Shown in pieces: positions 15,330-23,625 of a stretch of 46,453 nt of DNA. This DNA comes from Clostridiales bacterium. Its GTDB lineage: Bacteria > Bacillota > Clostridia > Christensenellales > Pumilibacteraceae. The stretch is taken from the NCBI GenBank assembly GCA_031276725.1, contig JAISMM010000037.1, positions 1-46,453 on the forward strand, read 5' to 3'. The position numbers and the translations under genes were made by a program. Every line of letters begins with the position of its first letter. Position 1 is the stretch's first letter. Under the pieces are notes generated by a model. It was not told the DNA's origin, searched no databases, and was given only the letters and a program-made list of their open reading frames with translations.

Positions 15330-16223
15330 GTGTTTAACGCGGAGTACGCCGCGAAAAAAGCGGCCGTCGAATCGCTTATCGCGGAGCTCGGGGCGGAATT
15401 AAATGCCGTTCCCGAGCCGCTTTTGTCGAGCATAAAATACAGCCTTACGGGCGGCGGCAAGCGTCTTCGCCCCGTGCTGACGCTTGAATTTTTCGATATG
15501 TTCGCGCGTATAGGCGGCGGCGCGGCGGGGGCGGCGATTCCGCGCGCGGCGGCGGAAAGGTTCGCTCTTGCGATAGAGTGCGCGCACGTCTATTCGCTTA
15601 TTCACGACGACCTTCCGTCTATGGATAACGACGACTTCCGGCGCGGCAAGCCGACTAATCACAGGGTTTTCGGCGAGGGTATCGCGGTGCTTGCGGGCGA
15701 CGCGCTCCTTAATCTTGCCTACGAGCTGTTTTTTCAGGCGGTAAAAACCGGCGGGGCGGCGGCGGTCGCGGCGGCGGACGGGGCGGCGCGGCTTTTGGGC
15801 GCGCGCGGGCTTATCGGCGGTCAGGCGCTCGATATTTCCCCCGGCGCGGCAAAAAAGCCCGATTCGATTTATTTGCACAAGACGGGCGACTTAATCGCGG
15901 CGGCGGCGGAGGGCGGCGCGCGCTTGGGCGGCGCGGACGAAAATTCGCTTGCGCGCGTGCGCGAATTCAGCTACGCTTTCGGTATGGCGTTCCAAATCCG
16001 CGACGACCTTTTGGATCGCGGCGAAAGCGGTAAACCGAATAAAAGCGTCAAACCCGGCGCTGCGGATTACGTTAGCGTTTACGGCGCGGAAAAGGCGGAC
16101 GCCGCGCTTTGCGAATACACAAAAAAGGCGGTCGCGGCGCTTGAAAAAATCGAAACGGCGTGCGGGGCGGACGCGGGCTTTATTAAAAGTCTTACGCTTG
16201 GCGCGGCGGCGAGGGCGGTATAA
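15330..16223 (+). CDS. ispA: Farnesyl diphosphate synthase (polyprenyl synthetase)
   Basis: A 297-residue prenyltransferase that condenses DMAPP with IPP, probably to C15 farnesyl diphosphate for undecaprenyl and quinone lipids. The first Asp-rich motif is DDLPSMD (93-99) with two further Asp after it, the second is DDLLD (225-229). GGGKRLRP (41-48) and HKTGDLI are also present. GTG start at 15330. It is followed 5 bp later by dxs, so two isoprenoid steps sit together. Confidence 0.94.
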   Translation: MFNAEYAAKKAAVESLIAELGAELNAVPEPLLSSIKYSLTGGGKRLRPVLTLEFFDMFARIGGGAAGAAIPRAAAERFALAIECAHVYSLIHDDLPSMDNDDFRRGKPTNHRVFGEGIAVLAGDALLNLAYELFFQAVKTGGAAAVAAADGAARLLGARGLIGGQALDISPGAAKKPDSIYLHKTGDLIAAAAEGGARLGGADENSLARVREFSYAFGMAFQIRDDLLDRGESGKPNKSVKPGAADYVSVYGAEKADAALCEYTKKAVAALEKIETACGADAGFIKSLTLGAAARAV

Positions 16224-16228
16224 CGGAC

Positions 16229-18058
16229 GTGGATAGCTTGCTGTCAAAAATCGATTCGCCGTCGGATCTTAAAAAATTATCCGTTCCCGCTCTGCGCGTT
16301 TTGGCGGGCGAGCTGCGCGAATACATTACGCAAACCGTTCTTGTCAACGGCGGCCATTTGTCGTCGAATCTCGGCTCGGTGGAGCTGACGCTCGCGCTCC
16401 ATTACGTGTTCGACGCCCCGCGCGACGACGTTCTTTGGGACGTTGGGCACCAAGCCTACGCGCACAAAATCATTTGCGGCCGCCGCGAGCGGTTTAAGCG
16501 CCTGCGCAAAAACGACGGCATAACGGGCTTTCCGTCCGTTAAGGAGAGCGAATACGACGCCTTTACGATGGGCCACAGCAGCACCTCGCTGTCGCTCGCG
16601 CTCGGGTTTTCGCGCGCGGCGGCGCTGCGGGGCGAGCGCAAAAACGTGGTGAGCGTTATCGGCGACGGCGCGTTTACGGGCGGGCTCGCGTTCGAGGCGC
16701 TCAACGACGCGGGGCAGGAGGGCGCAAAAATGATTATCGTCCTCAACGACAACGAAATGTCGATTTCAAAAAACGTCGGCGGCGTTTCGAAATATTTTGA
16801 AAAGCTGCGCCTAAGCCGCGGCTACGCCAAGTTTAAGCACAACCTAAAAAAGGGCGTTTCGGCTCTGCCGTTTTTCGGCGATAAAATTGTTAACGCTCTC
16901 GATTTATCTAAGGACGCGTTCAAGACCGTTATAAAAAGCAGCAGAATGTTCGAGCAGATGGGCATACGCTATTACGGCCCGTTCGACGGCCACGACATAC
17001 GCAACCTGATCGAGGTGTTCCGCGCCGTAAAGGACTTGGACGGGCCGGTACTCGTTCACGTCGTAACCAAAAAGGGGAGCGGCTTCGCGGCGGCGGAAAT
17101 CGACCCCGAACGCTACCACGGCGTAGCCCCGCGATCGGCGGCGGCGCCCGCTCCGTCGTTTTCGGACGTAGCCGGGCAAACGCTCGCCGATATCGCCGAC
17201 GCGAACCCCGATATTGTCGCCATAACCGCCGCAATGTGCGACGGAACGGGCTTAAACCCGTACTATGTCAGACATAGTACGCGTTATTTCGACGTCGGCA
17301 TAGCCGAACAGCACGCCGCGGCTATGGCGGCGGGGCTTGCCAAAAAGGGCTTTAAGCCGTATTTTGCGGTGTATTCCACTTTTTTGCAGCGCGCCTACGA
17401 CCAAATTTTGCACGACGTTTGCATAAACAAATTGCCCGTAACTTTTTTGGTGGACAGGGCGGGCGTGGCGGGCGGCGACGGCGTAACGCACCAGGGCGTC
17501 TTCGATTTAAGCTACCTTTCGATGTTGCCGGATATGACCGTCTGCACTCCCAAGGACGGCGCGGAGCTTCGGGCTATGATCGAATGGTCGCAAAGCTTTT
17601 TCGCGCCGCTCGCGATACGCTACCCCAAAGCCTACCGCGCCGAATACGGCTTTTGCGCTCCCGTGGAATCGGGCAAGTGGGAGGTTATAAGGGAGGGCGG
17701 CGGCAAGGTCTTTATTCTGTGCGCGGGCAACAGGGCGCTCGACATAGCGATAGGCGCGGCGGACGCCGAAATCGTCAACGCAAGATTCGTTAAGCCGCTC
17801 GATACGGAGTACCTTAGCTCAAAAATTCCGCGCGGCGCGCTCGTCGTTACCGTGGAGGACAACGTTAAGCGCGGCGGCTTCGGCGAGGCGGTTACCGCCT
17901 TTTTTAACGACGCGGGCGTCGCGGTCAAGGTTCGCAATCTTGCCCTTCGCGACGAGTTTATCGAAAATCTCGACATCGGCGAGGTATTCGCTCAAAACGG
18001 ACTCACCGCCGAAAATATTAAAAACCTAATCAAAAAGTCCGAAAAGTCGCTCAAATAA
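16229..18058 (+). CDS. dxs: 1-deoxy-D-xylulose-5-phosphate synthase
   Basis: A 609-residue thiamine-diphosphate enzyme that joins pyruvate and glyceraldehyde-3-phosphate, the first step of the MEP isoprenoid pathway. The TPP motif is GDGAFTGG...LNDNEMS. Other landmarks are GHQAYAHKI, HGVAPR, RYFDVGIAEQHAAAMAAG and DRAGVAGGDGVTHQGVFD. GTG start at 16229. Residues NPYYVRHST just before RYFDVGIAEQHA are encoded by a 21-bp perfect quasi-palindrome (17260-17280) that recurs in other genes. The Bacillus neighbour yqxC/tlyA is absent. nadK follows with its own promoter. Confidence 0.97.
   Translation: MDSLLSKIDSPSDLKKLSVPALRVLAGELREYITQTVLVNGGHLSSNLGSVELTLALHYVFDAPRDDVLWDVGHQAYAHKIICGRRERFKRLRKNDGITGFPSVKESEYDAFTMGHSSTSLSLALGFSRAAALRGERKNVVSVIGDGAFTGGLAFEALNDAGQEGAKMIIVLNDNEMSISKNVGGVSKYFEKLRLSRGYAKFKHNLKKGVSALPFFGDKIVNALDLSKDAFKTVIKSSRMFEQMGIRYYGPFDGHDIRNLIEVFRAVKDLDGPVLVHVVTKKGSGFAAAEIDPERYHGVAPRSAAAPAPSFSDVAGQTLADIADANPDIVAITAAMCDGTGLNPYYVRHSTRYFDVGIAEQHAAAMAAGLAKKGFKPYFAVYSTFLQRAYDQILHDVCINKLPVTFLVDRAGVAGGDGVTHQGVFDLSYLSMLPDMTVCTPKDGAELRAMIEWSQSFFAPLAIRYPKAYRAEYGFCAPVESGKWEVIREGGGKVFILCAGNRALDIAIGAADAEIVNARFVKPLDTEYLSSKIPRGALVVTVEDNVKRGGFGEAVTAFFNDAGVAVKVRNLALRDEFIENLDIGEVFAQNGLTAENIKNLIKKSEKSLK
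17260..17280. repeat. Intragenic palindrome, copy 1 (in dxs)
   Basis: The 10-bp arms GTACTATGTC and GACATAGTAC flank a single A and are perfect reverse complements. It is in frame in dxs as Y-Y-V-R-H-S-T. The core TACTATGTCAGACATARTA is also found in recN and alr, with a variant in a GNAT gene. Confidence 0.85.
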
Positions 18059-18059
18059 C

Positions 18060-18088
18060 TTGTATAATTATTCATAATAGTGTATAAT
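18060..18088 (+). promoter_or_regulatory. Promoter for nadK predicting a leaderless mRNA
   Basis: TTGTAT (18060-18065), a 17-bp spacer and TATAAT (18083-18088), with TG touching the -10. The -10 ends 7 nt before the ATG at 18095, so transcription should begin on or next to the start codon. No SD is possible. The same geometry is found before rnhB and atpB. Confidence 0.65.
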
Positions 18089-18094
18089 CAATCT

Positions 18095-18946
18095 ATGAGG
18101 GTCGGCATTTACACTAACGTCTTAAAGGATCGCGGCTGCGAAACCACAAAAAAAATCGTCGGGCTGTTAAAGGAACGCGGCGCGGATTTTTGCGTGCATA
18201 ACGCCATTAGCGGGTACTTTGCGGGCGCGGACGCGTTCGGCGAGGACTCGCCCGGCGGCTTCGACTTTTTGATTACGGTCGGCGGCGACGGCACGATTTT
18301 GCGCATAGCCGAATTTTGCGCGCGCACCGATACGCCGATCGTCGGCGTCAATTTGGGTCAGCTCGGCTTTTTGACCGAGGCGGATCCCGCCGAGCTCGAC
18401 AAGCTTATCGACGCCATAAAGGGCAAAAGGTACGGCTTGCAAAAGCGTATGATGCTAAAAATCGGGGCGGGCGGCAGGGAGTATTCCGCGCTTAACGAGC
18501 TAGCCGTTTGCCGCGACGACAACGGCAGAATGATAACCCTAAACGTCTACGTGGACGGCAGTTTCGTCGACAAATTTTATTGCGACGGCTATATCGTGGC
18601 GACCCCCACAGGCTCGACGGCGTATTCGCTGTCGGCGGGCGGGCCCATTATAAGCCCCTCGGCGGGCGTTCTGGCGCTCACTCCGGTCAACTCGCACTCG
18701 CTCCACTCGCGGCCCGTCGTCATCGGCGAAAACGAGTCCGTGCGCGTCGAGCTTGCCGAAAATTCCGAAAGCGCGTGCGTTTTGGCGGACGGAACGCAGG
18801 TGGCGAGGCTCAAAGGCGGTCAGTCCGCGCTTGCGTCGCGGGCGCGAAAATCCGCGTCGTTCGTAACGCTCGGCGGCGCCGATTTTTATTTGAGGCTGTT
18901 GTCCAAACTCAATTATTGGAGTACTACCCACCACACCGGTTCATAA
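18095..18946 (+). CDS. nadK: NAD kinase
   Basis: A 283-residue enzyme that phosphorylates NAD to NADP. Landmarks are the GGDG motif in FLITVGGDGTILRIA, GVNLGQLGFLTE, the substrate loop LNELAV, and DGYIVATPTGSTAYSLSAGGPIISP. I chose ATG 18095 (MRVGIYTN) over the upstream in-frame GTG at 18080, because that GTG lies inside the promoter -10 region. The mRNA is probably leaderless. It leads a nadK-argR-recN unit as in Bacillus (nadF-ahrC-recN). Confidence 0.95.
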   Translation: MRVGIYTNVLKDRGCETTKKIVGLLKERGADFCVHNAISGYFAGADAFGEDSPGGFDFLITVGGDGTILRIAEFCARTDTPIVGVNLGQLGFLTEADPAELDKLIDAIKGKRYGLQKRMMLKIGAGGREYSALNELAVCRDDNGRMITLNVYVDGSFVDKFYCDGYIVATPTGSTAYSLSAGGPIISPSAGVLALTPVNSHSLHSRPVVIGENESVRVELAENSESACVLADGTQVARLKGGQSALASRARKSASFVTLGGADFYLRLLSKLNYWSTTHHTGS

Positions 18947-18974
18947 GATAAACGCAGAGGAGCGAAAAGGCAAA

Positions 18975-19424
18975 ATGGCACGGAACACGCGGCAACAAAA
19001 GATACTCGAATTAATTTCGGCAAAAAGCATCGAAACGCAGGACGAGCTTGCGGAGGAGCTTGCGCGCGCGCAGTTCAACGTTACGCAGGCGACGATCTCG
19101 CGCGATATTAAGGAGCTGGGGCTTATTAAGGTTACCACGCCCGAGGGCAGGCAAAAATATTCAAGGGAGGCCGCCGACGCCCAATTCGCCGGAAAAATCG
19201 TAAGCCTGTTTAAGCACGCCGTAATAAGCATCGACCGCGCGCTTAACATAGTCGTCATAAAAACGCTGTCGGGCGGCGCGAATTCCGCGGGGCTTATGAT
19301 AGACAAGCTCAATATCGGCGGGGTGCTCGGTTGCGTGGCGGGCGACGACACCGTTATGATAGTTACAAAAACCGAGGAGACGGCGGAGGGCGTCGTGAAC
19401 GCGCTCAACGCCATACTGAATTAA
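18975..19424 (+). CDS. argR: Arginine repressor ArgR/AhrC
   Basis: A 149-residue regulator with an N-terminal winged helix (RQQKILELISAKSIETQDELAEEL, VTQATISRDIKELGLIKV) and a C-terminal hexamerisation/arginine-binding domain (GGANSAGLMIDKLNIGGVLGCVAGDDTVMIVTK; the GDDT motif binds arginine). It is placed between nadK and recN as in most Firmicutes. ATG 18975 follows GAGGAG (18957-18962). Its arginine-gene targets are not in this window. Confidence 0.95.
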   Translation: MARNTRQQKILELISAKSIETQDELAEELARAQFNVTQATISRDIKELGLIKVTTPEGRQKYSREAADAQFAGKIVSLFKHAVISIDRALNIVVIKTLSGGANSAGLMIDKLNIGGVLGCVAGDDTVMIVTKTEETAEGVVNALNAILN

Positions 19425-19429
19425 CCGGT

Positions 19430-21136
19430 ATGCTGAAAAGATTGTTGATTCGTAACGTCGCGCTTATAAAGAGTTTGGAGCTCGATTTTTGCGCGCGCCT
19501 CAATATTTTGAGCGGCGAAACGGGCGCGGGCAAGTCGATAATAGTCGACTCGCTTATGCTGCTTTTGGGCGGCAAGTACGACAAGACCGTTTTGCGCTAC
19601 GGCGAGGATAGCGGCTTTGTCGAGGGCGTGTTCGACGCGAACGCGGGCGCGAAAAAGATTTTAGAGGACTTCGGGTACGACGCCGAGGACGAAATAATCG
19701 TCAACCGCAAGTTTAATTCCGACGGCAAAAACGAGATACGCATTAACGGCCGCTCGGCTACGGCGCTTATGTTGCGCGCGCTCACCGAAAAGCTGGTCGA
19801 CATTTACGGTCAGAACGAATATCAATCGTTGGCGAAAAATAGCGAGCATTTGCGCATTTTGGACTACTATGTCAGACATAATACCGCCGCCGCGCTCAAA
19901 AATCTGTCCGCCGAGTACGCAAAACTGCAAAAAATCAACCGCGAGCTACGCGAGGTCGGCGACGACAAGGAGCGGCTGCAAAACGCGGATTTGTTGAGCT
20001 ATCAAATTAACGAGATCGAAAAGGCGAGGGTTCGCGAGGGCGAGGAGGACGAGCTTGTCGCCCGCCGCAGGGTTATAACGGGCGCGGAGCGGATAGCCGC
20101 CGCCCTCAACACGGCGAAGGAATCGCTGTCGTATTCCGACGAGATTAACGCCCAGCAGCTTATATCGCAGGCGCTCGACGCGCTCAATTCCGTAAGCGAC
20201 ATAGGCGGCGTCTACAAGGAGCTTGCCGGACGGCTTAACGCCGTGTCGATAGAGCTCGACGACATCGCCGCCGTCGCTTGCGACGAGCTCGACAATACGG
20301 AATTCGACCCGCGCGAGCTCGACGCGCTAGAATCAAGGCTCGACGTTTTAAGGTCGTTAAAGCGTAAGTACGGCGACTACGCAAAGATGACGCGGTGGTT
20401 GTCCGAGGCGAAGGAGCGCCTTTATAAGCTCGAAACCGGCGCGGAGCTGTACGAAAAACTGCAAAAGCAAAAGCGCGACGCCCTCGCCGCCGCCTACGGA
20501 CTCGCGCTGTCCGTTTCGGCGGTTCGAAAAGCGGGCGCGGCGGGCTTTGAAAAGCTGATTGTGCGCGAGCTTGCCGATTTGGGAATGGCGGACGCCTCGT
20601 TCAAAATCGTGTTCGAGGACTTGCCCGCCGAAAACGATTGCGAAAAGGTCTTGACGCAAAACGGACTCGACAGGGTCGAATTCTATTTGAGCGCGAACGC
20701 CGGACATCCCGTAAAGCCGCTCGTCAAAATAATTTCGGGCGGCGAGCTGTCGCGCTTTATGCTCGCGCTCAAAGTCGTTTCAAGCCGTATCGACGACATT
20801 CCCACGATGATTTTCGACGAGGTGGACACGGGCATAAGCGGCAAGATAGGTCAGGAGGTCGCTAAAAAATTAGCGGTCATTTCGCGCTCGCACCAGGTAT
20901 TATGCGTGACACACCTGCCCCAAATAGCCTCTATGGCCGATAATCACTACCTTATCGAAAAGTCCGCCGCCAATAACGAAACGGTTACGGGCGTAACTCT
21001 GCTCGACCAAAACGGCGTTATCGACGAGATTTCGCGGCTTTCCGGCGCGAAGGACATAAGCGTTCAGTCCCACGAAAACGCCCGCCAAATGAAGGCGTGG
21101 AGCGATTCTTTCAAGTCCTCGGAAAGCTCCGGATAA
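19430..21136 (+). CDS. recN: DNA repair protein RecN
   Basis: A 568-residue SMC-like ATPase for double-strand break repair. The start is ATG 19430 (MLKRLLIRNVALIKS), 5 bp after argR. Longer versions of the frame run back through argR and are not real. Walker A is SGETGAGKSI near 29-38, followed by DIYGQNEYQSL, a long coiled-coil middle, the ABC signature IISGGELSRFMLAL and Walker B MIFDEVDTGISG. A shared palindrome (19865-19883) encodes DYYVRHNT just after the YGQNEYQSLAKNSEHL region, where other RecN proteins are variable. Confidence 0.96.
   Translation: MLKRLLIRNVALIKSLELDFCARLNILSGETGAGKSIIVDSLMLLLGGKYDKTVLRYGEDSGFVEGVFDANAGAKKILEDFGYDAEDEIIVNRKFNSDGKNEIRINGRSATALMLRALTEKLVDIYGQNEYQSLAKNSEHLRILDYYVRHNTAAALKNLSAEYAKLQKINRELREVGDDKERLQNADLLSYQINEIEKARVREGEEDELVARRRVITGAERIAAALNTAKESLSYSDEINAQQLISQALDALNSVSDIGGVYKELAGRLNAVSIELDDIAAVACDELDNTEFDPRELDALESRLDVLRSLKRKYGDYAKMTRWLSEAKERLYKLETGAELYEKLQKQKRDALAAAYGLALSVSAVRKAGAAGFEKLIVRELADLGMADASFKIVFEDLPAENDCEKVLTQNGLDRVEFYLSANAGHPVKPLVKIISGGELSRFMLALKVVSSRIDDIPTMIFDEVDTGISGKIGQEVAKKLAVISRSHQVLCVTHLPQIASMADNHYLIEKSAANNETVTGVTLLDQNGVIDEISRLSGAKDISVQSHENARQMKAWSDSFKSSESSG
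19865..19883. repeat. Intragenic palindrome, copy 2 (in recN)
   Basis: TACTATGTCAGACATAATA is identical to the copy in alr (41216-41234), and both are followed by CC. The arms pair at 8 of 9 positions around a central A. It is read in the same frame as in dxs (Y-Y-V-R-H-N-T). Confidence 0.85.
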
Positions 21137-21349
21137 GTATTTTGCGTTTTAGTGAAAGATTTTCGTGGGATTTTTCGCAAAGCGCGCAAGTTATCGGTTA
21201 TGCGGTAGGCAATCGGACTAGAAAAAAAGAAAAATAATTTTATTGTAATTTTCGATCCGTAACCGCGCCGGCATGGCATAACGGAGTTAATAAAAAGCCT
21301 AAAACATAAAATGGTACCCGCATAAAATTTTATCGGGTTTCGCAAACTT

Positions 21350-22549
21350 ATGATTATGGAAAAACTCCGTAAGGGAAAATCGGCGGTTCTATTTTTATGG
21401 CTCGCCGTATGCGTTTGTTTTGCGTTGGCGGCGTGCGCCGTCGCGCGGTCGGTGGTTTTGGTTAGGTGTCTTCCCGACGCAATGGTGTTGAGCCGCGCGA
21501 ATTTAGAGAGTATCGCCATAAAAAACGTTTCCTGCAAAATCGAGGAGGGCGCGAACGGCGGCGGCGCGGACTCTAAAATCGTCTTTAAGCTGTTCAATCT
21601 TTTCCCTATAAAAACGGTCGGCGCAAGAATCGAGCCGGAGCGCAAGGCGTTTTTGGGCGGCCGTCCGATAGGGCTGTCGCTCAAAGCCGACGGGGTTATC
21701 GTCGTGCGCCGCGTCGAGGTCGAAACGGCGGCGGGCGCGGTTCTGCCCAACACCGGCGCGCGCGAGGGCGACATAATAGTCAAAATCGGCGAAAAGCGCG
21801 TGCTGTACGCGGGCGATATTACCGACTATATGGGCGCGTTTTCAAAAACGGACCGCGTTGCGGAAATGGTCGTTATGCGCGACGGCGCCGAGGTCAAGAT
21901 AACGTCTTACCCCGTTTTAGAGGAGCTTACGGGCCGTTACAGGCTCGGGCTTGCCGTAAAGGACGGTATGGACGGCGTGGGGACGGTCAGTTATATCAGA
22001 CCCGACGGACGCTTCGGGTCGCTCGGCCACGCCATAAGCGGCGGCGGCGACGGCGTTATTCCGTGCCACAAGGGCGACGCGTACGAGTGCAAAATTATCG
22101 GCTACACGAGGGGGGCGCGGGGCGAGCCGGGCGAGCTTAAAGGCGCGTTCGTTAATACGTCCGACCCGATAGGCGAGGTTACGCACAACGGCAAATTCGG
22201 CGTTTACGGCAACTTAAAGCGCGGCGCGGACGGCGGACTTATCGATATTGGCAGCCGCTTCGACGTTAAGCCCGGCAAGGCGCAAATCCGCACGACCGTT
22301 TCGGACGCGCCCGAATACTACGACATCGAAATTATACGCGCCTACTCGCAAAACACCCCGACCGAAAAGGGGATGGTGATCCGCGTAACCGACGCAAAGC
22401 TTTTGAACACGACCGGCGGCATACTGCAAGGTATGAGCGGCAGTCCGATAATCCAAAACGACAGACTTGTCGGCGTCGTTACCCACGTCTTTGTCGGCGA
22501 CCCGGCCAAGGGGTACGCGGTGTATTTGGACTTTATGTACGACAACTAA
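21350..22549 (+). CDS. spoIVB: SpoIVB serine peptidase (sigma-K checkpoint signal)
   Basis: A 399-residue forespore protease that in Bacillus signals activation of pro-sigma-K. A membrane anchor at about 13-32 is followed by a PDZ domain (GAVLPNTGAREGDIIVKIGEKRV) and the peptidase domain, with RFGSLGHAIS (His about 227) and GMSGSPIIQNDRLVGVVTHVFV (catalytic Ser about 365). ATG 21350 or the ATG two codons on may be used; no good SD is seen. The 213-bp gap before it contains the hairpin CCCGCATAAAATTTTATCGGG-like region at 21317-21337 and no clear sigma-G promoter. Spo0A, usually next, is missing. Confidence 0.95.
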   Translation: MIMEKLRKGKSAVLFLWLAVCVCFALAACAVARSVVLVRCLPDAMVLSRANLESIAIKNVSCKIEEGANGGGADSKIVFKLFNLFPIKTVGARIEPERKAFLGGRPIGLSLKADGVIVVRRVEVETAAGAVLPNTGAREGDIIVKIGEKRVLYAGDITDYMGAFSKTDRVAEMVVMRDGAEVKITSYPVLEELTGRYRLGLAVKDGMDGVGTVSYIRPDGRFGSLGHAISGGGDGVIPCHKGDAYECKIIGYTRGARGEPGELKGAFVNTSDPIGEVTHNGKFGVYGNLKRGADGGLIDIGSRFDVKPGKAQIRTTVSDAPEYYDIEIIRAYSQNTPTEKGMVIRVTDAKLLNTTGGILQGMSGSPIIQNDRLVGVVTHVFVGDPAKGYAVYLDFMYDN

Positions 22550-22646
22550 AATCTATAAATAATAAAAATTTATGAATTGCCGTTTGCTTAGATCATTTGA
22601 CAGCTTTTCACGCGCGGTGATCTCATTTTGCGATTGAATGACATAC

Positions 22647-22682
22647 AAAGAGATTCGGCTGTGATGCCGAATCTCTTTCTTA
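22647..22682 (+). terminator. Rho-independent terminator after spoIVB
   Basis: AAAGAGATTCGGC (22647-22659), a 6-nt loop and the exact complement GCCGAATCTCTTT (22666-22678), then CTT. The T-run is short but the stem is strong. A second small hairpin TAAGCGG/CCGCTTA follows at 22686-22705. Confidence 0.7.
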
Positions 22683-22683
22683 A

Positions 22684-22926
22684 TCTAAGCGGTATTATCC
22701 GCTTAAATTTTGTGGCCTTGAACATTACAAAGCGAGTCGGTTAACTGACAATATTATCGACGTCGTTCCCTCTTATACGTATCGCGAGGTTGCCGGCGAG
22801 CTACTTTCAAGCAGACGAGCCGCAGCGGCAAACGGCATTATTGACGGGACAAGCTACGATTTTGTCGGTTTGAGGTACGGCGCAAACGAACCGGGACGGA
22901 GGGAGCAATCTTCAAAAATATCTTAA
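22684..22926 (+). other. Gap between spoIVB and spoIIAA with an open 80-codon stretch, possible gene remnant
   Basis: The 747-bp gap 22550-23296 holds no recognised gene. A frame without ATG is open from 22684 to TAA at 22924. Its middle (IIDVVPSYTYREVAGELLSS...GIIDGTSYDFVGLRYG) has codon use similar to real genes. I do not recognise it and it does not look like Spo0A. After it lies a hairpin GATCGATT/AATCGATC (22982-23005) and AT-rich regulatory DNA. It may be a decayed gene or chance. Confidence 0.2.
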
Positions 22927-23183
22927 CCCGGAAACTAATTCTATCGCTTAAATACAAGTATATGCGGTAACGAGCGGAAGAGATCGATTTTTCAAGCAAT
23001 CGATCGGAACGATATAAATGCCGTCGGAACGGCGGTGTTAAAATTGTAAAACGGTGCATACTTGTGATTATTCGAACAAAGCGAAAGGTCAAGGACATTT
23101 CCGCGTTCGCGGCGATTTTACTTCCGCGGAAAATTTCAGACGCGCCTAAAAATGAAAGATTCGGGGCGAAAAAATTTCGCGCT

Positions 23184-23259
23184 TGTCAAAAAAATCCGTC
23201 CAAAAATCCGCGCTTGTCAAAAAAAATCTTTTTAAGCGCAAATATTTCAAAATTCGACA
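23184..23259 (+). promoter_or_regulatory. Spo0A-box-like control region of the spoIIA operon
   Basis: A 7-bp perfect Spo0A box (TTCGACA at 23253-23259, TGTCGAA on the other strand) lies 38 bp before the spoIIAA start. Two upstream direct repeats CGCGCTTGTCAAAAAAA (23178 and 23209, 31 bp apart, about three helical turns) each contain TGTCAAA (23184-23190, 23215-23221), one base from the box. In Bacillus spoIIA is activated by Spo0A~P with sigma-H. A clear sigma-H promoter was not found. TACAAT at 23272-23277 is too close to the SD to be used simply. Confidence 0.45.
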
Positions 23260-23296
23260 AAAGGCATAAGTTACAATATTTTAAGGAGGCGCGGAT

Positions 23297-23608
23297 ATGA
23301 AAATTAATCACAAAACGGTCAATTCCGCACTGTATATAAGTCTGTCGGGCGAGCTTGACGAAAACGCGGCCGCATACGCGCGCGAATTTTTGGAGGCGCT
23401 TTTTGAACGGAGCGCGGCAAAAAAAGTCGTTATGGATTTGTCGTCGCTGACGTTTATGGACAGCACGGGCATAGGAGTATTGATCGGTCGGTTCAAAAAA
23501 TTGAAGGGGCGCGGCATACCCGTAATGATAGCGAATCCGTCCAAAACGGCCGACAAAATTCTGACGCTTTCGGGGCTTTACGAGCTTATGCCAAAAATAA
23601 TTTATTAG
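23297..23608 (+). CDS. spoIIAA: Anti-sigma F factor antagonist SpoIIAA
   Basis: A 103-residue STAS-domain protein. The phosphorylated serine is Ser56 in FMDSTGIGVLIGRFK. When unphosphorylated it binds SpoIIAB and frees sigma-F in the forespore. ATG 23297 follows AAGGAGG (23281-23287). It is the first gene of spoIIAA-spoIIAB-sigF, spaced by 17 and 3 bp. Confidence 0.95.
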   Translation: MKINHKTVNSALYISLSGELDENAAAYAREFLEALFERSAAKKVVMDLSSLTFMDSTGIGVLIGRFKKLKGRGIPVMIANPSKTADKILTLSGLYELMPKIIY

Positions 23609-23625
23609 GAATCGGGTGCAACAAA

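Noticed and set aside
18080-18094. GTG start of nadK at 18080
   Set aside because: It lies at the -10 box of the promoter, and the residues Y-N-Q-S before MRVGIYTN are not part of the family pattern.
19331-19429. Longer start of recN inside argR
   Set aside because: It would add 33 basic residues encoded by the argR gene. ATG 19430 begins the normal RecN N-terminus.
21064-21783. 239-codon frame on the minus strand over the recN end and spoIVB start
   Set aside because: It lies antisense to two well-supported genes and the gap between them, has no family resemblance, and its length follows from GC-rich codon bias.
22838-23098. 86-codon minus-strand frame in the spoIVB-spoIIAA gap
   Set aside because: Low-complexity Arg/Ser-rich product with no start signal and codon use unlike the real genes.
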